This document shows, in pieces, positions 36,025-47,401 of a stretch of 64,000 bases of DNA. The notes under the pieces are model-generated. The model saw only the letters and a list, made by a program, of their open reading frames with translations. It was not told the origin of the DNA and did no database searches. A program made the position numbers and the translations under genes. Numbering within the stretch: the first letter of the stretch is position 1; each line of letters begins with the position of its first letter. Source of the stretch: Hydractinia symbiolongicarpus (lineage: Eukaryota; Cnidaria; Hydrozoa; Anthoathecata; Hydractiniidae); NCBI RefSeq assembly GCF_029227915.1, contig NC_079878.1, forward strand, positions 12,090,001 through 12,154,000, read 5' to 3'.

Positions 36025-36440
36025 TTACTCATGAATATGGAGGCGGGTTGGCTGGGTAAACGGGCTGGCTCACTTGCCGGGTTGGCTTTTAACTTGTGTT
36101 TATACGAAGAAAAAGCTACTGCAGTTAGGCGGGCTGGCTCTGAACAATAAAAACATTAAGCAATGTAGAACAAAAGATTTAATTTTCATAACAAAAGATT
36201 TTATTAGTTGAGCATAATAAACCATCTCGCCTAGGCGGGCTAGCCCGCTTTGTTTCGGTCAATATGAGATAATGTTCATCCCACCTACCTGGATCCCGCC
36301 TCTGAGTAACGAGATCTCGCCTACCGAGCCAGCCTGTTTGACCATATAACCAAATGAGCAAAATATGAGGAAAATGAGAAACAAGCGAGATATCGTTAAA
36401 CGGGTCAGCCCGCCAACCGGGTCATATATAAACAGCCTCT
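36025..36440. repeat. GC-rich MITE-like element (GCGGGCTGGC family)
   Basis: Repeated CGGGCTGGCTC and GGGTTGGC blocks on the left and inverted AGCCCGCC, GAGCCAGCC and GTCAGCCCGCC blocks on the right, inside AT-rich surroundings. Coding frames through it are incidental. Confidence 0.4.
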
Positions 36441-36939
36441 AAGTCCAGTAATAAAAATAAAAATATTTTCGTCGTGATGTAATATAGATAGATAATGTCA
36501 AAGAAAATTCAATTTACAAAGGAAATTGCATGTCATTTCCATCGCCAAATTTAAGTTTTTCCCAGTAACTATTGCCTCACCTTGTAATCTTAATTTAGGT
36601 TAAATTCGACTAACGGAAGCTTCGTTTAACTCAAACATTCGTTAAGTCGAACTAAACTCCTCGGCCTCTTGGAAGTTCAAGTAACCGTAGTTAACGATTG
36701 CATCAAGTTATTTTGAGTTAAGAATTCAATAATATGGCAAATATTATTTATCAACTTAGTCTTGATTTGTATTGCTTTGACAGCGTTTTGTCGTAAAAGT
36801 ATATCGCAAATGAATATAAGACTTTTCCCTTTCTTTGCAATTTGCGAACATTATTAATGCGAAATTATTTCAAAACAGTTATCGCGACATTCTCAATGTA
36901 AAAGGTTTTACTGCATTGAACATACTGTGCTATGCAACA

Positions 36940-37807
36940 ATGAGTTCGAGTTTACACTAGTTGCAGTAGAGATGGTTTTTGTGAATCGTGTGTACGTTGA
37001 AAAACAAAGCTGTTTTAAAAATGCTTACGTACCGCAAGGTTGTAAATTTTCGTAATTAGGCAAAGGGTTTAATTAAGAGCTTCGTGAACATTTAAGAAAT
37101 CACTGATGTGGTTTTTGACAGTGGTGTCCAGAAAAAATTTTTAAATTTAATTTTTTTCATAATTTTAGAAAATCCACCAGCTTATGTCGAAAAAGAACCC
37201 AGTAGCCAGCCTGGCTATTCGCCACAAGGTCAACCCGGCTATCCGCCGCAAGGACAGCCTGGTTATCCTCCACAGGGCCAACCTGGCTATCCGCCACAAG
37301 AGCAGCCTGGCTATCCTCCACAGGGTCAGCCTGGTTTTACACCCAATATGCCTCAACAAAACGCTACAATCATAACAGGGCAACCCATCACAGCAATTCC
37401 TGTTGTATTTGGCGACCAACCAGTTGCAATGACCTGTCCATTTTGTCAAGCACAAATTGCAACAATCATAACATTTAAAGCTGGTGAAAAAACGTGGTTA
37501 TGGGCGGCTTTATTTTGTTTTCTTGGGTAGGAGTCTTTAATAAAGTATTGGTTCAACCTTACATAATAATGTAATGTCTCCGGAGATATACAGAGGGTTA
37601 AGAAGCTTTTAACATATAAAAGGTTTCGACTACTCTTGCAACATAAATTATGCTCATGCTGGGGAGAAAATTTGAATAAGATAAAGTGTTCTTTTCTTTT
37701 ATAGGGGACTTCTTTGCGTGTGGATACCATTTGTTGTCGATGGTTTTAAAGATTGTCGTCATTCGTGCCCAAATTGCCAAAGACATGTCGGTACATTGAA
37801 ACGTTAA
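36940..37807 (+). CDS. LITAF-domain membrane protein (three exons; exon 1 tentative)
   Basis: Exon 2 is 37169-37526 (acceptor ATTTTAG, donor GTAGGA) and exon 3 is 37705-37807 (acceptor TTTATAG). A ten-base first exon at 36940-36949 would begin MSSKNPPAY and keeps phase; total 156 residues, but that exon is a guess. The N-terminal half has six QPGYPPQG-type repeats and a PPAY motif, which can recruit NEDD4-type ligases. The C-terminal half is a LITAF domain: CPFC, a hydrophobic membrane-inserted stretch spanning the exon junction (WLWAALFCFLGGLLCVWIPF), then the CPNC and a short basic end. Such proteins act on endosomal or lysosomal membranes as monotopic zinc-binding factors. A decayed duplicate lies at 24662-26045. 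Confidence 0.86.
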
Positions 37808-38457
37808 TTTTGTTGTTATTATTGGAATAATTCTATTGCACACATTTAAATATTATATAAGACATTGTAATTACGTTAATGAACATTGCATTGCTCTTAA
37901 CACTCTCTTTGTAAGAGTTTTTTTTAGTTATGTTATGTTTTGTTTGAAATGATACTTCAGATAATCTAGCAGAAGGATAGGAATAATATATTCTAAAAAA
38001 AGAGAATCAGGGCATCTTGTATCTTTTTCACATCGGGATGACGAGATATCAGAAAAGATACAAGATGCCCTGTGAACTAGGTTGATTATCCGAGGCCTTA
38101 TGACCTCGCGCCTTTTGTATGAATTTGGCTTTGCAATCCGCTGAAATTTTCTATTTTCTCGTGGTTAATTAGGAAAAAGGGGCAGAAGGTTTACAGATTC
38201 AATTACTTGTACAGATTTTGCATCGGAAATATATTATTGCAAAAAAAAAGCAACATGGAAGAGATTTTTAAAAGAATGGGATGTGCGAAAGTGTATTCGC
38301 TAAAATTATTTTCTCTTTTCATTTAAAATATGAATAACATTTCATGCAATATGTTCTTCAACGAAAATAAGACACATCATGCTCGAGTATTTTACGAATG
38401 AGACGGTCCCATATCTTCTTCTCAAATTTCTAGCCTCCACCATCTTTTAGCCATATA
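37808..38457. other. Intergenic
   Basis: No gene. Contains the hairpin at 38008-38072. Confidence 0.35.
38008..38072. repeat. 20-bp inverted repeat hairpin, foldback MITE
   Basis: CAGGGCATCTTGTATCTTTT (38008-38027) pairs with its reverse complement at 38053-38072 across a 25-nt loop. One arm also occurs alone at about 12660. Confidence 0.85.
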
Positions 38458-39558
38458 CAATGGAACCTGCCTAAGGCAGGCACTGACAAAAAATTTTTTC
38501 CACCGACTGGATCCTATAGAAAACTCTGATAACAAAACCTCTTTAATGCGGACACTGAAACACAGAAAAAAACAACACCAAAACCAACGTCGCAGAGACG
38601 TCGGCTTCTGTTTTATATTATTTTAGCAAGTTTCTTGTTAATTTATTAACGTACTTTTTAAATTTTCTTAATATTTCGAGACTTGGAAGTTGAAAGTAAA
38701 ATGCGTTTCTTGTAAAAAAAACCATCTGTATCGTGTATAAATCTAACAAAATACTTCCGCCTAAAAAAACAAAGCTATAATTAAAAACATACGAAAGAAT
38801 TGCATGGCTCTCCATCTTAGTTAATGAAAGAGTACTTAATAAATAATTTGCTCACAATTTTTTATGAAATTGATTGAATAGTGACTGCGACGGTTAGCAA
38901 CGTTTTCAAACAGTGGTACAAAAGTTATTATCTATGAACCTTCTCAACTTGTGTTACAGGAATACCATTTGACGGCACAAAGTAGATATGTTTTATTAAA
39001 AATATGTCTTTACACGTACAGGAAACCTCAACTTTGGATTAAATTGTACATTTTCGTTGTTTTTTTAATCTGCGTCGCAGTGACGTCGACGCAACGTCAT
39101 GCTTCAGTATCAATCTGACGTCTGACCAACATCTGTTAAAGGTCTGGATCCGACGTCGCGTCATTCACGGCCATACACCGACGCCTATACACATCCTGTG
39201 CAAGCTGGAATAGCTTATCCTATTTAAATTCTTTCATAAACATTTATTTACAGCAATCCACTCCACGATCTTTTTTGTAACCAGAGCTATAATATTTTAA
39301 AAGTACTTCTTACCCTATCCTCCTCCTCTATTAACTCTTTCTCCAGCGACTTTAGTTTCTAAAAAACGCCTGGGAAGAGAGAAAAACATTCAGTAAAGTA
39401 AGGGGGAGGAGTCCAAGAGAAAGTCGATCTAGTACAAAAAATTACGTAGCTATCTATATTTAGGAACTTTTTAGTTCTAAGCTCTCCAAGGCAGATACCT
39501 CTCTGAAGCGGACAAAATTTATGGTCCCGTAAGTGTCCGCTATTTGGAGGTTCTATTG
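38458..39558. mobile_element. Pogo-like non-autonomous element
   Basis: The left end CAATGGAACCTGCCTAAGGC and the inverted right end CAATAGAACCTCCAAATAGC, each bordered by TA (38456-38457, 39559-39560), share the first 12 bp apart from two bases, followed by GGACACT-type segments. The inner 1.1 kb has no recognisable transposase. Confidence 0.5.
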
Positions 39559-39755
39559 TACCTTTATGTTTTCTCCTTGGTAATTTTGGCGTAAAACAAT
39601 CAGGCAGTTGGAAAAAACTTTCTTCTTAATAAACAGTTCTTTTGTTAACACATATTAACTTTGGTACATTAACTTCTATATAAGAATTAATATTTGAAGT
39701 TTAATTAGAAAGTACAATAATAAAAATCAGCTGTTTCTACGTTACTCAGTTGTTA

Positions 39756-39914
39756 GCGACAGGTTACAAAATGAAAATTCTAGTGAGAGCTTACAAATTG
39801 TACACTCTAGCGACCTTACAAATTGAAAACTCTAGCGACCTAACAAATTGAAAACTCTAGCGATAGCTTACAAATTGAAATCTTTAGCGATAGCTTACAA
39901 ATTGAAAACTCTAA
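39756..39914. repeat. ~24-27-bp minisatellite
   Basis: About six imperfect units of CTTACAAATTGAAAACTCTA with a variable AGCGA linker. Confidence 0.7.
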
Positions 39915-40553
39915 GGCCAGTTTTTAAAAATCGTCCTCAAGCAGTTATTTATAATCTAAAACATACATTACTGTTTGCCACTTTCATTTGTGACTGATTG
40001 CAGCTTGGGTAAGTATGTTTGGGTTAAATAGGGAATTTCCTATCATAATTCGAATCTTTAAATACGCTACAGGCTATACAGGAAGCAGAGAGGTTTTAGC
40101 AGGAGGGAGTGATGATATTTGTCTACTACGACCAGGCCCTACGCTTGCATCGTCATCTAGATGTTAAAAGCAACAAGACCGTGGGGAAAGGTTGAAAAAA
40201 TCAACTTCTCCTTCTCTAAGTTAAAATTATTTCTTATTAAAATGTAAATTTTTAAAACACTTAATTGTTGTATTCTTCTCAGTGCCGTTGAGAAGTGCTT
40301 TGCCATTAAAGGAAGTTTGTCGTGAAAGTAAAGGGAATCGTACTTAAACATGTTACAAAAAATACAAAAAACAGAGGCTTTCTTGAAATTCAGGTTAAGC
40401 AGAGACAAATACAATCTATAGTCAATAATTACCAGGTCGTATCGGTTTCCGTAAAAACGTGAAGTTTTTTTGTAGAAAAGGGCCGGACTCTCTATCAATA
40501 ATATGATATACAATGCGCAAAACCTAAAAAAGTCGATATCTTATGTTATGAAA
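39915..40553. other. Intergenic, 3' of TMED gene
   Basis: No gene recognised; a minus frame at 40157-40513 has no domain and is probably chance. Confidence 0.35.
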
Positions 40554-41168
40554 TTATATTTCCTCTTTTTTGGTGGTAAAAAATTGTCTAAGAACAAATA
40601 CTTGCACTATAGCGATAACAACAAATATCAAGGATTGTCCAAGGCTCCACATCATGACTTTATTGTTTAACGATTGTGCCACGAGTCGACCGTTTGCTTC
40701 TCGAATGCGGTGATGGTTTTGATAAAGCTCAACAACTTTCATCGCATCGTAGATATTTACAATTGACGATTCTACCTGGGTCATGGGTGTCGTAGATTTA
40801 TCATCGAGGCGAACCATTTTGCCTTCTTCACCCACAACAAAATCAAAATAAACGACGTTACTATACATCATCAAGTCGTAAATGTTACTGAAACAAACGC
40901 GATACGTTCCGGTAACGTTGGTTTCGAACTTTATATAGTCATATTCTTGTTGTGTCTTCCTATAAAAAACATGTTGGTTCGGATCTTCTATAGTAACATC
41001 GACATGAGGTTTTGAACCACTTATAGGAGCATATTCAACTGAAGATTTTGTGCCAGTTTTTATTTCATGATAAAAGCATTCGTATCCATTTAAATAGAAT
41101 TGAATGTGTCTTGTGTCTGCCAACCAAAAGTTAAGAGTAATGAAAATAAAACTATGAACTAAAAACAT
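40554..41168 (-). CDS. p24/TMED family cargo receptor
   Basis: Single-exon, 204-residue type I membrane protein, the usual p24 length. A signal peptide covers about residues 1-17. A GOLD domain follows (about 22-112) with its disulfide pair C31 and C92. A helical coiled-coil region (about 125-168) contains 'NHHRIREANGRLVAQSLNNK'. One transmembrane helix (175-193) and a short cytosolic tail (LRQFFTTKKEEI) follow, with FF (COPII signal) and KK (COPI-type, one residue off the ideal -3/-4 position). Members cycle between ER and Golgi and select cargo such as GPI-anchored proteins. The tail and TM resemble the TMED3/7 side of the family, but the subfamily was not resolved. The ATG gives a good signal peptide. 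Confidence 0.93.
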   Translation of the reverse strand: MFLVHSFIFITLNFWLADTRHIQFYLNGYECFYHEIKTGTKSSVEYAPISGSKPHVDVTIEDPNQHVFYRKTQQEYDYIKFETNVTGTYRVCFSNIYDLMMYSNVVYFDFVVGEEGKMVRLDDKSTTPMTQVESSIVNIYDAMKVVELYQNHHRIREANGRLVAQSLNNKVMMWSLGQSLIFVVIAIVQVFVLRQFFTTKKEEI

Positions 41169-44100
41169 GATTTAAACTTGCGACGCAACTCAATTTTCTT
41201 ATTCTCTAACTTTGTTTTGCAACGTTTTGTGCGCATAAATTTCTATACAGAATAATAAATTACTTGCCATTCTTTGCGAACAAAAGAATTAACGTAACAG
41301 GTGCTTAAAAGTTAATTATGCGTAAATAAATTAAGTGCGCAATGTAGTATTAAAAATGGCGCATTTTTTTAATTTATGCAAGTTCCACGTGTAAGAAGAA
41401 AAATATCAAAATTCTAACCAGGCTGGTCATCATCATATCTTTGTAAAAGAAAAAAGCGTGTTGTTAAAAAAGCAATCTTTTGCGCTCATTTCACATAACA
41501 ATCATCCAGTAAAGTAGTTTCCATGGTAACTGTAAAGCATGTTCCAGCAAAACTTCTAATTTAACGCGTAAGAAAAATAATTATTTTGACTGGTACGCAT
41601 AGAAAATTGGAAGAAAATCAATTATAAAAATTATATAGCCTGAACGCGCGCTAATAATTCGCGAAAATAACGCGTAATATTAAATTTTTTTGATAGAAAA
41701 TCAAGTTACATATATATAAAAAAAAAAAAATAAATAAAAAAAAAAAATGGTAAAACTATTTCTTTTTCATCTTCTTCTTATAAAAAGTTAGCAATTCTTT
41801 TGTTTTTCATACGCTGCACGTTAATTATTAAAGGAAATAAAACACAATTCCAAACATGTTTGCAAAAGACCGTTTTTTCGAATTTCTCGAAACAACCAAA
41901 AGGCAACACTTGACCAGGTCTCTGGTCAAGTTAGAGGTTGCACTTTAACTGAAGTGTAGGCCGAGTAACTATATTAAAAACACCCTCTAGGTGCACTTTC
42001 CACAAAATCTGCATTTTGGAAGAAGCCGCTCCAATACCTAAAGCAAAAAAAAATCCAAAATACTATGAAAACCGGGCGTGCTGACGGCAGCAAAAATTAG
42101 CGCACTTTAGCATTTAGAATCTAACCAAATAACTTAGATTCAGAGTCCTAACTCCGCTGTGAACAATGAAAAGTGAACTTTAAGAAGTTCGGAGTGCGTG
42201 TTATTTACACAGAAACGGCTTTAGTAAAGTTAAAAATAATTTATGCAGACACAAAGTTTGGCTTTCGTCTCCAATACCATTATATTTTAAGAATCCAAAA
42301 CACCGCCGGCATAGACCTTAAGCAGTTTCCACCATTTGATGTCAAAATGGAATACCGGATTTTGAAAATAAAAGAAACCGACACAGTCCAATATTTAAAA
42401 TTGAAACAGTGAAATTCTTAGTAATTGCTTTGATTCCAATTGTGTCAAGGATAGATTTGGATTAACCTTTGCCCAGTGTGGAATTCAAGATTAGGTATTA
42501 TTTCCCGAGCGATTTTCTCAAAATATTCAGGCTAATTTATATTTACAAAACTGACGAAAACTAGCAAAATCTACGGAAATTAGTTCCAGCAAAAAAGGTA
42601 AATACTTTAACAAAATCAAAAAGGATTTGACATATTTTGACATGTTCTGGCAAAATATCACATTGCCATTCAGCCAGCCTTGAAAGAGCTCGGTATATGC
42701 AGAAAACGCTTAATATAACTACTAAAGTCTGATCCACACGCTCTATATTACTAGCCATAGTTACCACTAATGCGCCCCGAATTACTAATAACGATTTCAA
42801 ACATTCAAATTTAGAACGGGATTTAAAATTAAAATGGAAAATGGTGGACGTTTGAAATCTATAAAAACTGCAGTGTTAGAACTTATTATTTTCGTTATTT
42901 TCACATTTGGCTAAGGCTCTATCTATAAAGTTAGATCTTGATTAAATATATGTACACTTTAAACGCCTCTAGCCTTCTTGTTGTGTAATTTCACGTAATC
43001 ATTGATTTTGATTTTTGGTTAAAATTCGTTCAAAAGACTTACGCATACATTTTTGACTTATCAAATCTCCAAAAATTCTTGTGCTGTGATAACAAATTGT
43101 GTCTGAAAGCTATTCTGCTGAAACATTTTCCGCCAAATATGACGAATATGATAGAAATGCAGTACAGAATTGCATAGAGGCTTGCGAATAAGCTTATTGC
43201 CCAGGGGAAAATTTTTAAATAAGAAGCCCTGCGACTTGAAGATTTCCGTCATTAGCCTAAAAGCTTCTGAAATTTGAAGTAGACTTTAAACACATCATAA
43301 GTATCCTAATTCTCAATTATTATTGTAATTAACGTAAAATACAACTTGATAAATAAAAAATAATTTTTTTTTTACATATATATAGTATATATTCTAAAAC
43401 AATAGTTAAAACTTTAACTGGATTTTTTTATAACTGATCTCGAAAATTCCAGGATGCAGGTTTGCTATGTATGAACTTCACGATTCGAATATATATAATA
43501 ACTTCTGAACAATTTCAATTTCAATGAATTATTACTCTGTTAAGTTACCAATAAAATCCTTAAAAATTTCTCTCGTTGAAGATTTTTCGAAAATGCTGAT
43601 GGTGCATGGTTTCATAACAAATGATCTGAAAAAGAAAGTATATTTAAAATTGAGAAAGAAGAATACAATTTTACCAGAACTGAATTAATACTAGGTTGTT
43701 TAATTATTGTCTACTTATCTGATTTAAAGTTAGAATTTATTAAAAAGATACAAATCAATGCCATGTGATACACAAAAGGTATACTATATAAATAAAAATA
43801 TATATAAATTTAGTCAAGCTGGCTTTGATATCATTGTTAAACAAGTATAATATTAAGCAGGCGATACAAGATTTTCAAACCTGTGGACAATACAGGACTT
43901 ATTTTGTTGAAATCGATTTATTGAATTTTACAAATTTGATTGTTTATTATCGAGGAAATTGATTGGTCATTGTTTTCGAATTGAATTGAACAAGTTGATA
44001 CAAAAAAGGGTAGACACTCAATTAATAAATTTGTCAGATTTGATAAATCAACAACATCATTTATAATTTCAAGAAAAAACATAAAAAAGGGAAGAAAACA

Positions 44101-46108
44101 AAGAAACCTGTAACATACTGTGGGTAGCGTCTAGTTGTACTGCAAGGGCTAACTATGTTATGTTATTGGTTAATTTATCAGTTCAACTTGACTGTTCCGT
44201 GCAATGAACAACAATATTTTTTCATGATTCAACAAATATCTTTTTATATATATTCTTGCGGTCGGATTCGTGTCAACCAATCACGGGCAGCCATTATGAA
44301 ATGGGGTACAAATGCCGTAATTAATGTTTTTGTGGTGAAATCTTCATAAATACAATACTGGATTTTCAAGGAATTCTTTTTTTTTTAGTCAAATCTTTAA
44401 TATGTTTTAGATACTGCTTAATTTTTGCCATTTTGCGACATTTTAACGACGTTTTACTTGTAAATTCTGTTTAAGTAAGGTTGCTACTTTGAAGGTTTGA
44501 CCGTGAAAAGTCCACTTTTTCTCCATCGGATAGCAACGAAGGAGAACATTCTGACCGCAAGAATACATGATAGCAGCCTCACAAAGGTTCCTTTAGAAGT
44601 TATTTTACTCACCCAAAACGCCTATACTTTTTACGGTGTATGTGGCTTATCAGCACCCTTGTTGATAAAATTACACAGGGCAGGATAAAAGTTTTTTGTT
44701 GCTTCTGAAAAAAGGGACTCTAATGAAAGCACTATTTTGTGCAGTTCTAGCTTGATAGCTGTAGTACAAGTGAGAGTAGTTTTACGACTATTAACTTATA
44801 AAATGCAAGAATTTAAAAATAAGTATTTAGCTCCCTAGCTACATCATTAAAGCTATTACGACAAGCCAGACCATCGGGAAGGGAAGACCAACAAAATGCA
44901 AGCAGTTTTAGTCATGGCCATACACGGAATGTTCTGTTCTTGATTGACTTTAAATTGTGATGCATTTATAAATTGCGGCCTTTGGATCAACGCCATAAAC
45001 CGTTCTGAGTTTAATTTCATATAAAATATAAGTAATCCTTCTACTTACTGTTAACAAGTTTCGAAACAACTTGGACAAAGAAAAACAAACCTTTTCTTGA
45101 AGATAAATTCACGTGGGCTGCAGTGACATTTAGGCATATTAAACGAGACAATATTACAAAGCTTTAAATTAACATAACAAAAGAATCTCGATTAATATTT
45201 TTTATGGCAGTCAAATCTTCAGAGACAACAAAGAAACCGAGACAAGATAAGTTTTGCTCGATCAGTGTTATTTTTGTCTTGATGGTACCAAACACACAGG
45301 TTGTGTTATATCAACCTATATATTATATAGGTTGGATGTTCGAGCCGAAGTTCCCCCGCGAAGTTGAGAGTAAGAAAAAAACTTCTCCCATACATAAAAC
45401 AAACACTATATACCCGCGGTCCACTAAATGTGCGCCCCTTCGGCGGGGCGCAATAACCACATACACTTTAGACCTGACTCACCTTAAGGATTTATTGATG
45501 CTGGTTACATCTTCAACGGAACAAATTTTGTTAAGAAAAATATTTATTGTTTTGGATAATTATTTCTAGTCTTTATTTTAGCGAACCTAATATCATCAAC
45601 CATTTTTTAATCCCGTGTTGCAAAAATTAAAGAGATGTAATAAATTTTTCTCTTGCGTATTTTATTTAGGCCAATCTATGTCTATGATTTGGATTTTGAC
45701 AATTTAAAAAAAGAATATCAAAGAAATTTAAAAACGTGCTGCACTTTTCATTGGCTAAATTCCGTATAGTAACAGGGGGATTATCCCAATGGCATTCCAT
45801 CTTAATGTCAGTAGGTTAATTACCAATACCAAAAGAAGAATTGCTTTAAGTAAAGCGGGATAATCAAATAACAGAAAATCTTTCGGATTAGGTAAGGGAA
45901 ACAAAATTTGCTTGAACAACAATCGTCAGGATAAATACGGATGAAGCAATTAATTAATGGAAAGTCCTGAAAAATTAAAGTAATGATATCTTTTTACTAA
46001 AAATATTTTATCTCGTCTATATATTCTTAATACCTTTTAAATAACTTTTATATATAATTACAATTGCTGCTCGATGTGGAAAGGTGTTCGGTAAAATACG
46101 AACATCCT
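41169..46108. other. Intergenic, no gene recognised
   Basis: About 5 kb of AT-rich DNA with an A-run near 41711-41745. A 121-codon frame at 45204-45569 and one at 42173-42412 lack recognisable domains; the former could contain an exon, but this is unsupported. Confidence 0.4.
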
Positions 46109-47371
46109 TTATTCGGATTCTTCAAATTCAACTGTCTTGCAAAGTTTCTGCACAATGGATTTCGATTTTGACTTTTTTGCAACTGCTAGCTTTGGCTCAT
46201 TCTGTATGGAGCTAATCCTCCGCGTAGGACACAATAATTTCTTGAAAGCAACACGAAACTCTCTGTTACCCAAAGAATAACAAAACGGGTTCACGGTAGA
46301 GTTGATATAACAGAACATATAACTGAAGTCCCAAAGAGCGGTCGGTATACACGATTTGCAGAATGGAGATATCAAAGTTAAAATATAATACGGACACCAC
46401 GTGATTGTAAATGTAGCAAAAACGATACTCAACATTCTCGCGCATTTGCGTTGCTTGAGAACGTTAGTGAGTTTAGACAGTTGCGCCTTCCCGATCGCGT
46501 TGAGCGTGTCACACACGGCGACTGAATTTTTATTCCCAATACGTGGCGAACCAGTCATCGAAGCATCTATAGTATTGTACGAATTCAAAATCTCTAAGTT
46601 GGGCTTTGATGATTTAGGACCTTTTGTTAACTTGTTGAACGCTTTTTCTCTTTCCTTCATGAGAAAATAAATACGTAAATACACCACTCCCATAATAAGT
46701 ACTGGAACATAATACGCAGCTATGGATGTTATAATGGAGATATACCAACTCTCCGTAAGAAACTGCACATAACACGCATTCTCAGGCACAGTTCTGCCTA
46801 CCATAAACGGATAGCTTACAATCCACGGCGCCCATTGGAAGAAGGCAAGAAACCAAGCGAGTAATATCGCAACGATGGCGCGAAAGCGCGTACGCTTTGC
46901 TCGATAACTCAGAGGCTTTGTGACAGAGAAATAGCGATCAATACATATAACTATGAGATGAATAACCGAGGCTTGACAACAAGCGTAATCCAAACATAAC
47001 CATATATCGCACACGACCACACCTAGCAACCATTCCTTTTTAGCAACATATATTGTATACAAGTTAATCGACACAACGCCGACAGTTATATCAGATATCG
47101 ACAATGAAAAAATAAATAGATTCGTTACCGACTTGTTTATTCTCGGATTGGTCCAATACGCAATCACTACAAGCACATTTCCACCAATGGTAACGATACT
47201 TAACAAAAATCCCGATAAATAAATAAAAAACAACTCTGCTATTGAATAAAACGGCGTCGTTGTAACTGAAGTATATGACGTTTTAACCAATTCCGTTGTG
47301 GAGACGTTGACGGAACTCGTTAAATTTAAATACGGCGTCGGCAAAAAAGACGCGTTTAAGGACACGCTCAT
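46109..47371 (-). CDS. Muscarinic/histamine-like aminergic GPCR
   Basis: Seven-transmembrane receptor with muscarinic-type features (numbering from an upstream ATG at 47401, 430 residues). N75 (1.50), D104 (2.50), C131 (3.25) paired with C210. D138 (3.32) and Y139, the amine-binding aspartate and tyrosine. DRY 155-157 in 'VICIDRYFSVTKPLSYRAKR'. T225 (5.42) and A229 (5.46). W335 (6.48) and Y338 (6.51). Y361 (7.39), Y365 (7.43) and NP at 371-372. All expected muscarinic ligand-pocket positions fit except 6.52, which is Y339 rather than asparagine. I prefer Met11 (47371) as start: the preceding bases TTTTATTTAG form a splice acceptor in what would be the 5' leader. Three N-glycosylation sites lie in the N-terminus (N16, N26 and N32). 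Acetylcholine is therefore doubtful; histamine or another amine is possible. Confidence 0.93.
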   Translation of the reverse strand: MSVSLNASFLPTPYLNLTSSVNVSTTELVKTSYTSVTTTPFYSIAELFFIYLSGFLLSIVTIGGNVLVVIAYWTNPRINKSVTNLFIFSLSISDITVGVVSINLYTIYVAKKEWLLGVVVCDIWLCLDYACCQASVIHLIVICIDRYFSVTKPLSYRAKRTRFRAIVAILLAWFLAFFQWAPWIVSYPFMVGRTVPENACYVQFLTESWYISIITSIAAYYVPVLIMGVVYLRIYFLMKEREKAFNKLTKGPKSSKPNLEILNSYNTIDASMTGSPRIGNKNSVAVCDTLNAIGKAQLSKLTNVLKQRKCARMLSIVFATFTITWCPYYILTLISPFCKSCIPTALWDFSYMFCYINSTVNPFCYSLGNREFRVAFKKLLCPTRRISSIQNEPKLAVAKKSKSKSIVQKLCKTVEFEESE

Positions 47372-47401
47372 AACGGCACAAACTCTAAATAAAATAAACA
47401 T

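Larger units (their letters stand above)
34523..36939. other. Intergenic, foldback repeats
   Basis: No gene recognised. Contains the hairpin at 34692-34738, a TTCGCGGG-rich element at about 35356-35885 and a GCGGGCTGGCTC-rich element at about 36025-36440. Confidence 0.4.

Noticed and set aside
37165-37455. Minus-strand frame over the LITAF repeats
   Set aside because: Shadow of the QPGYPPQG-encoding repeats on the opposite strand.
45204-45569. 121-codon plus-strand frame
   Set aside because: No recognised domain, weak similarity to an armadillo-type helix only by eye, and no consistent splice partners found.
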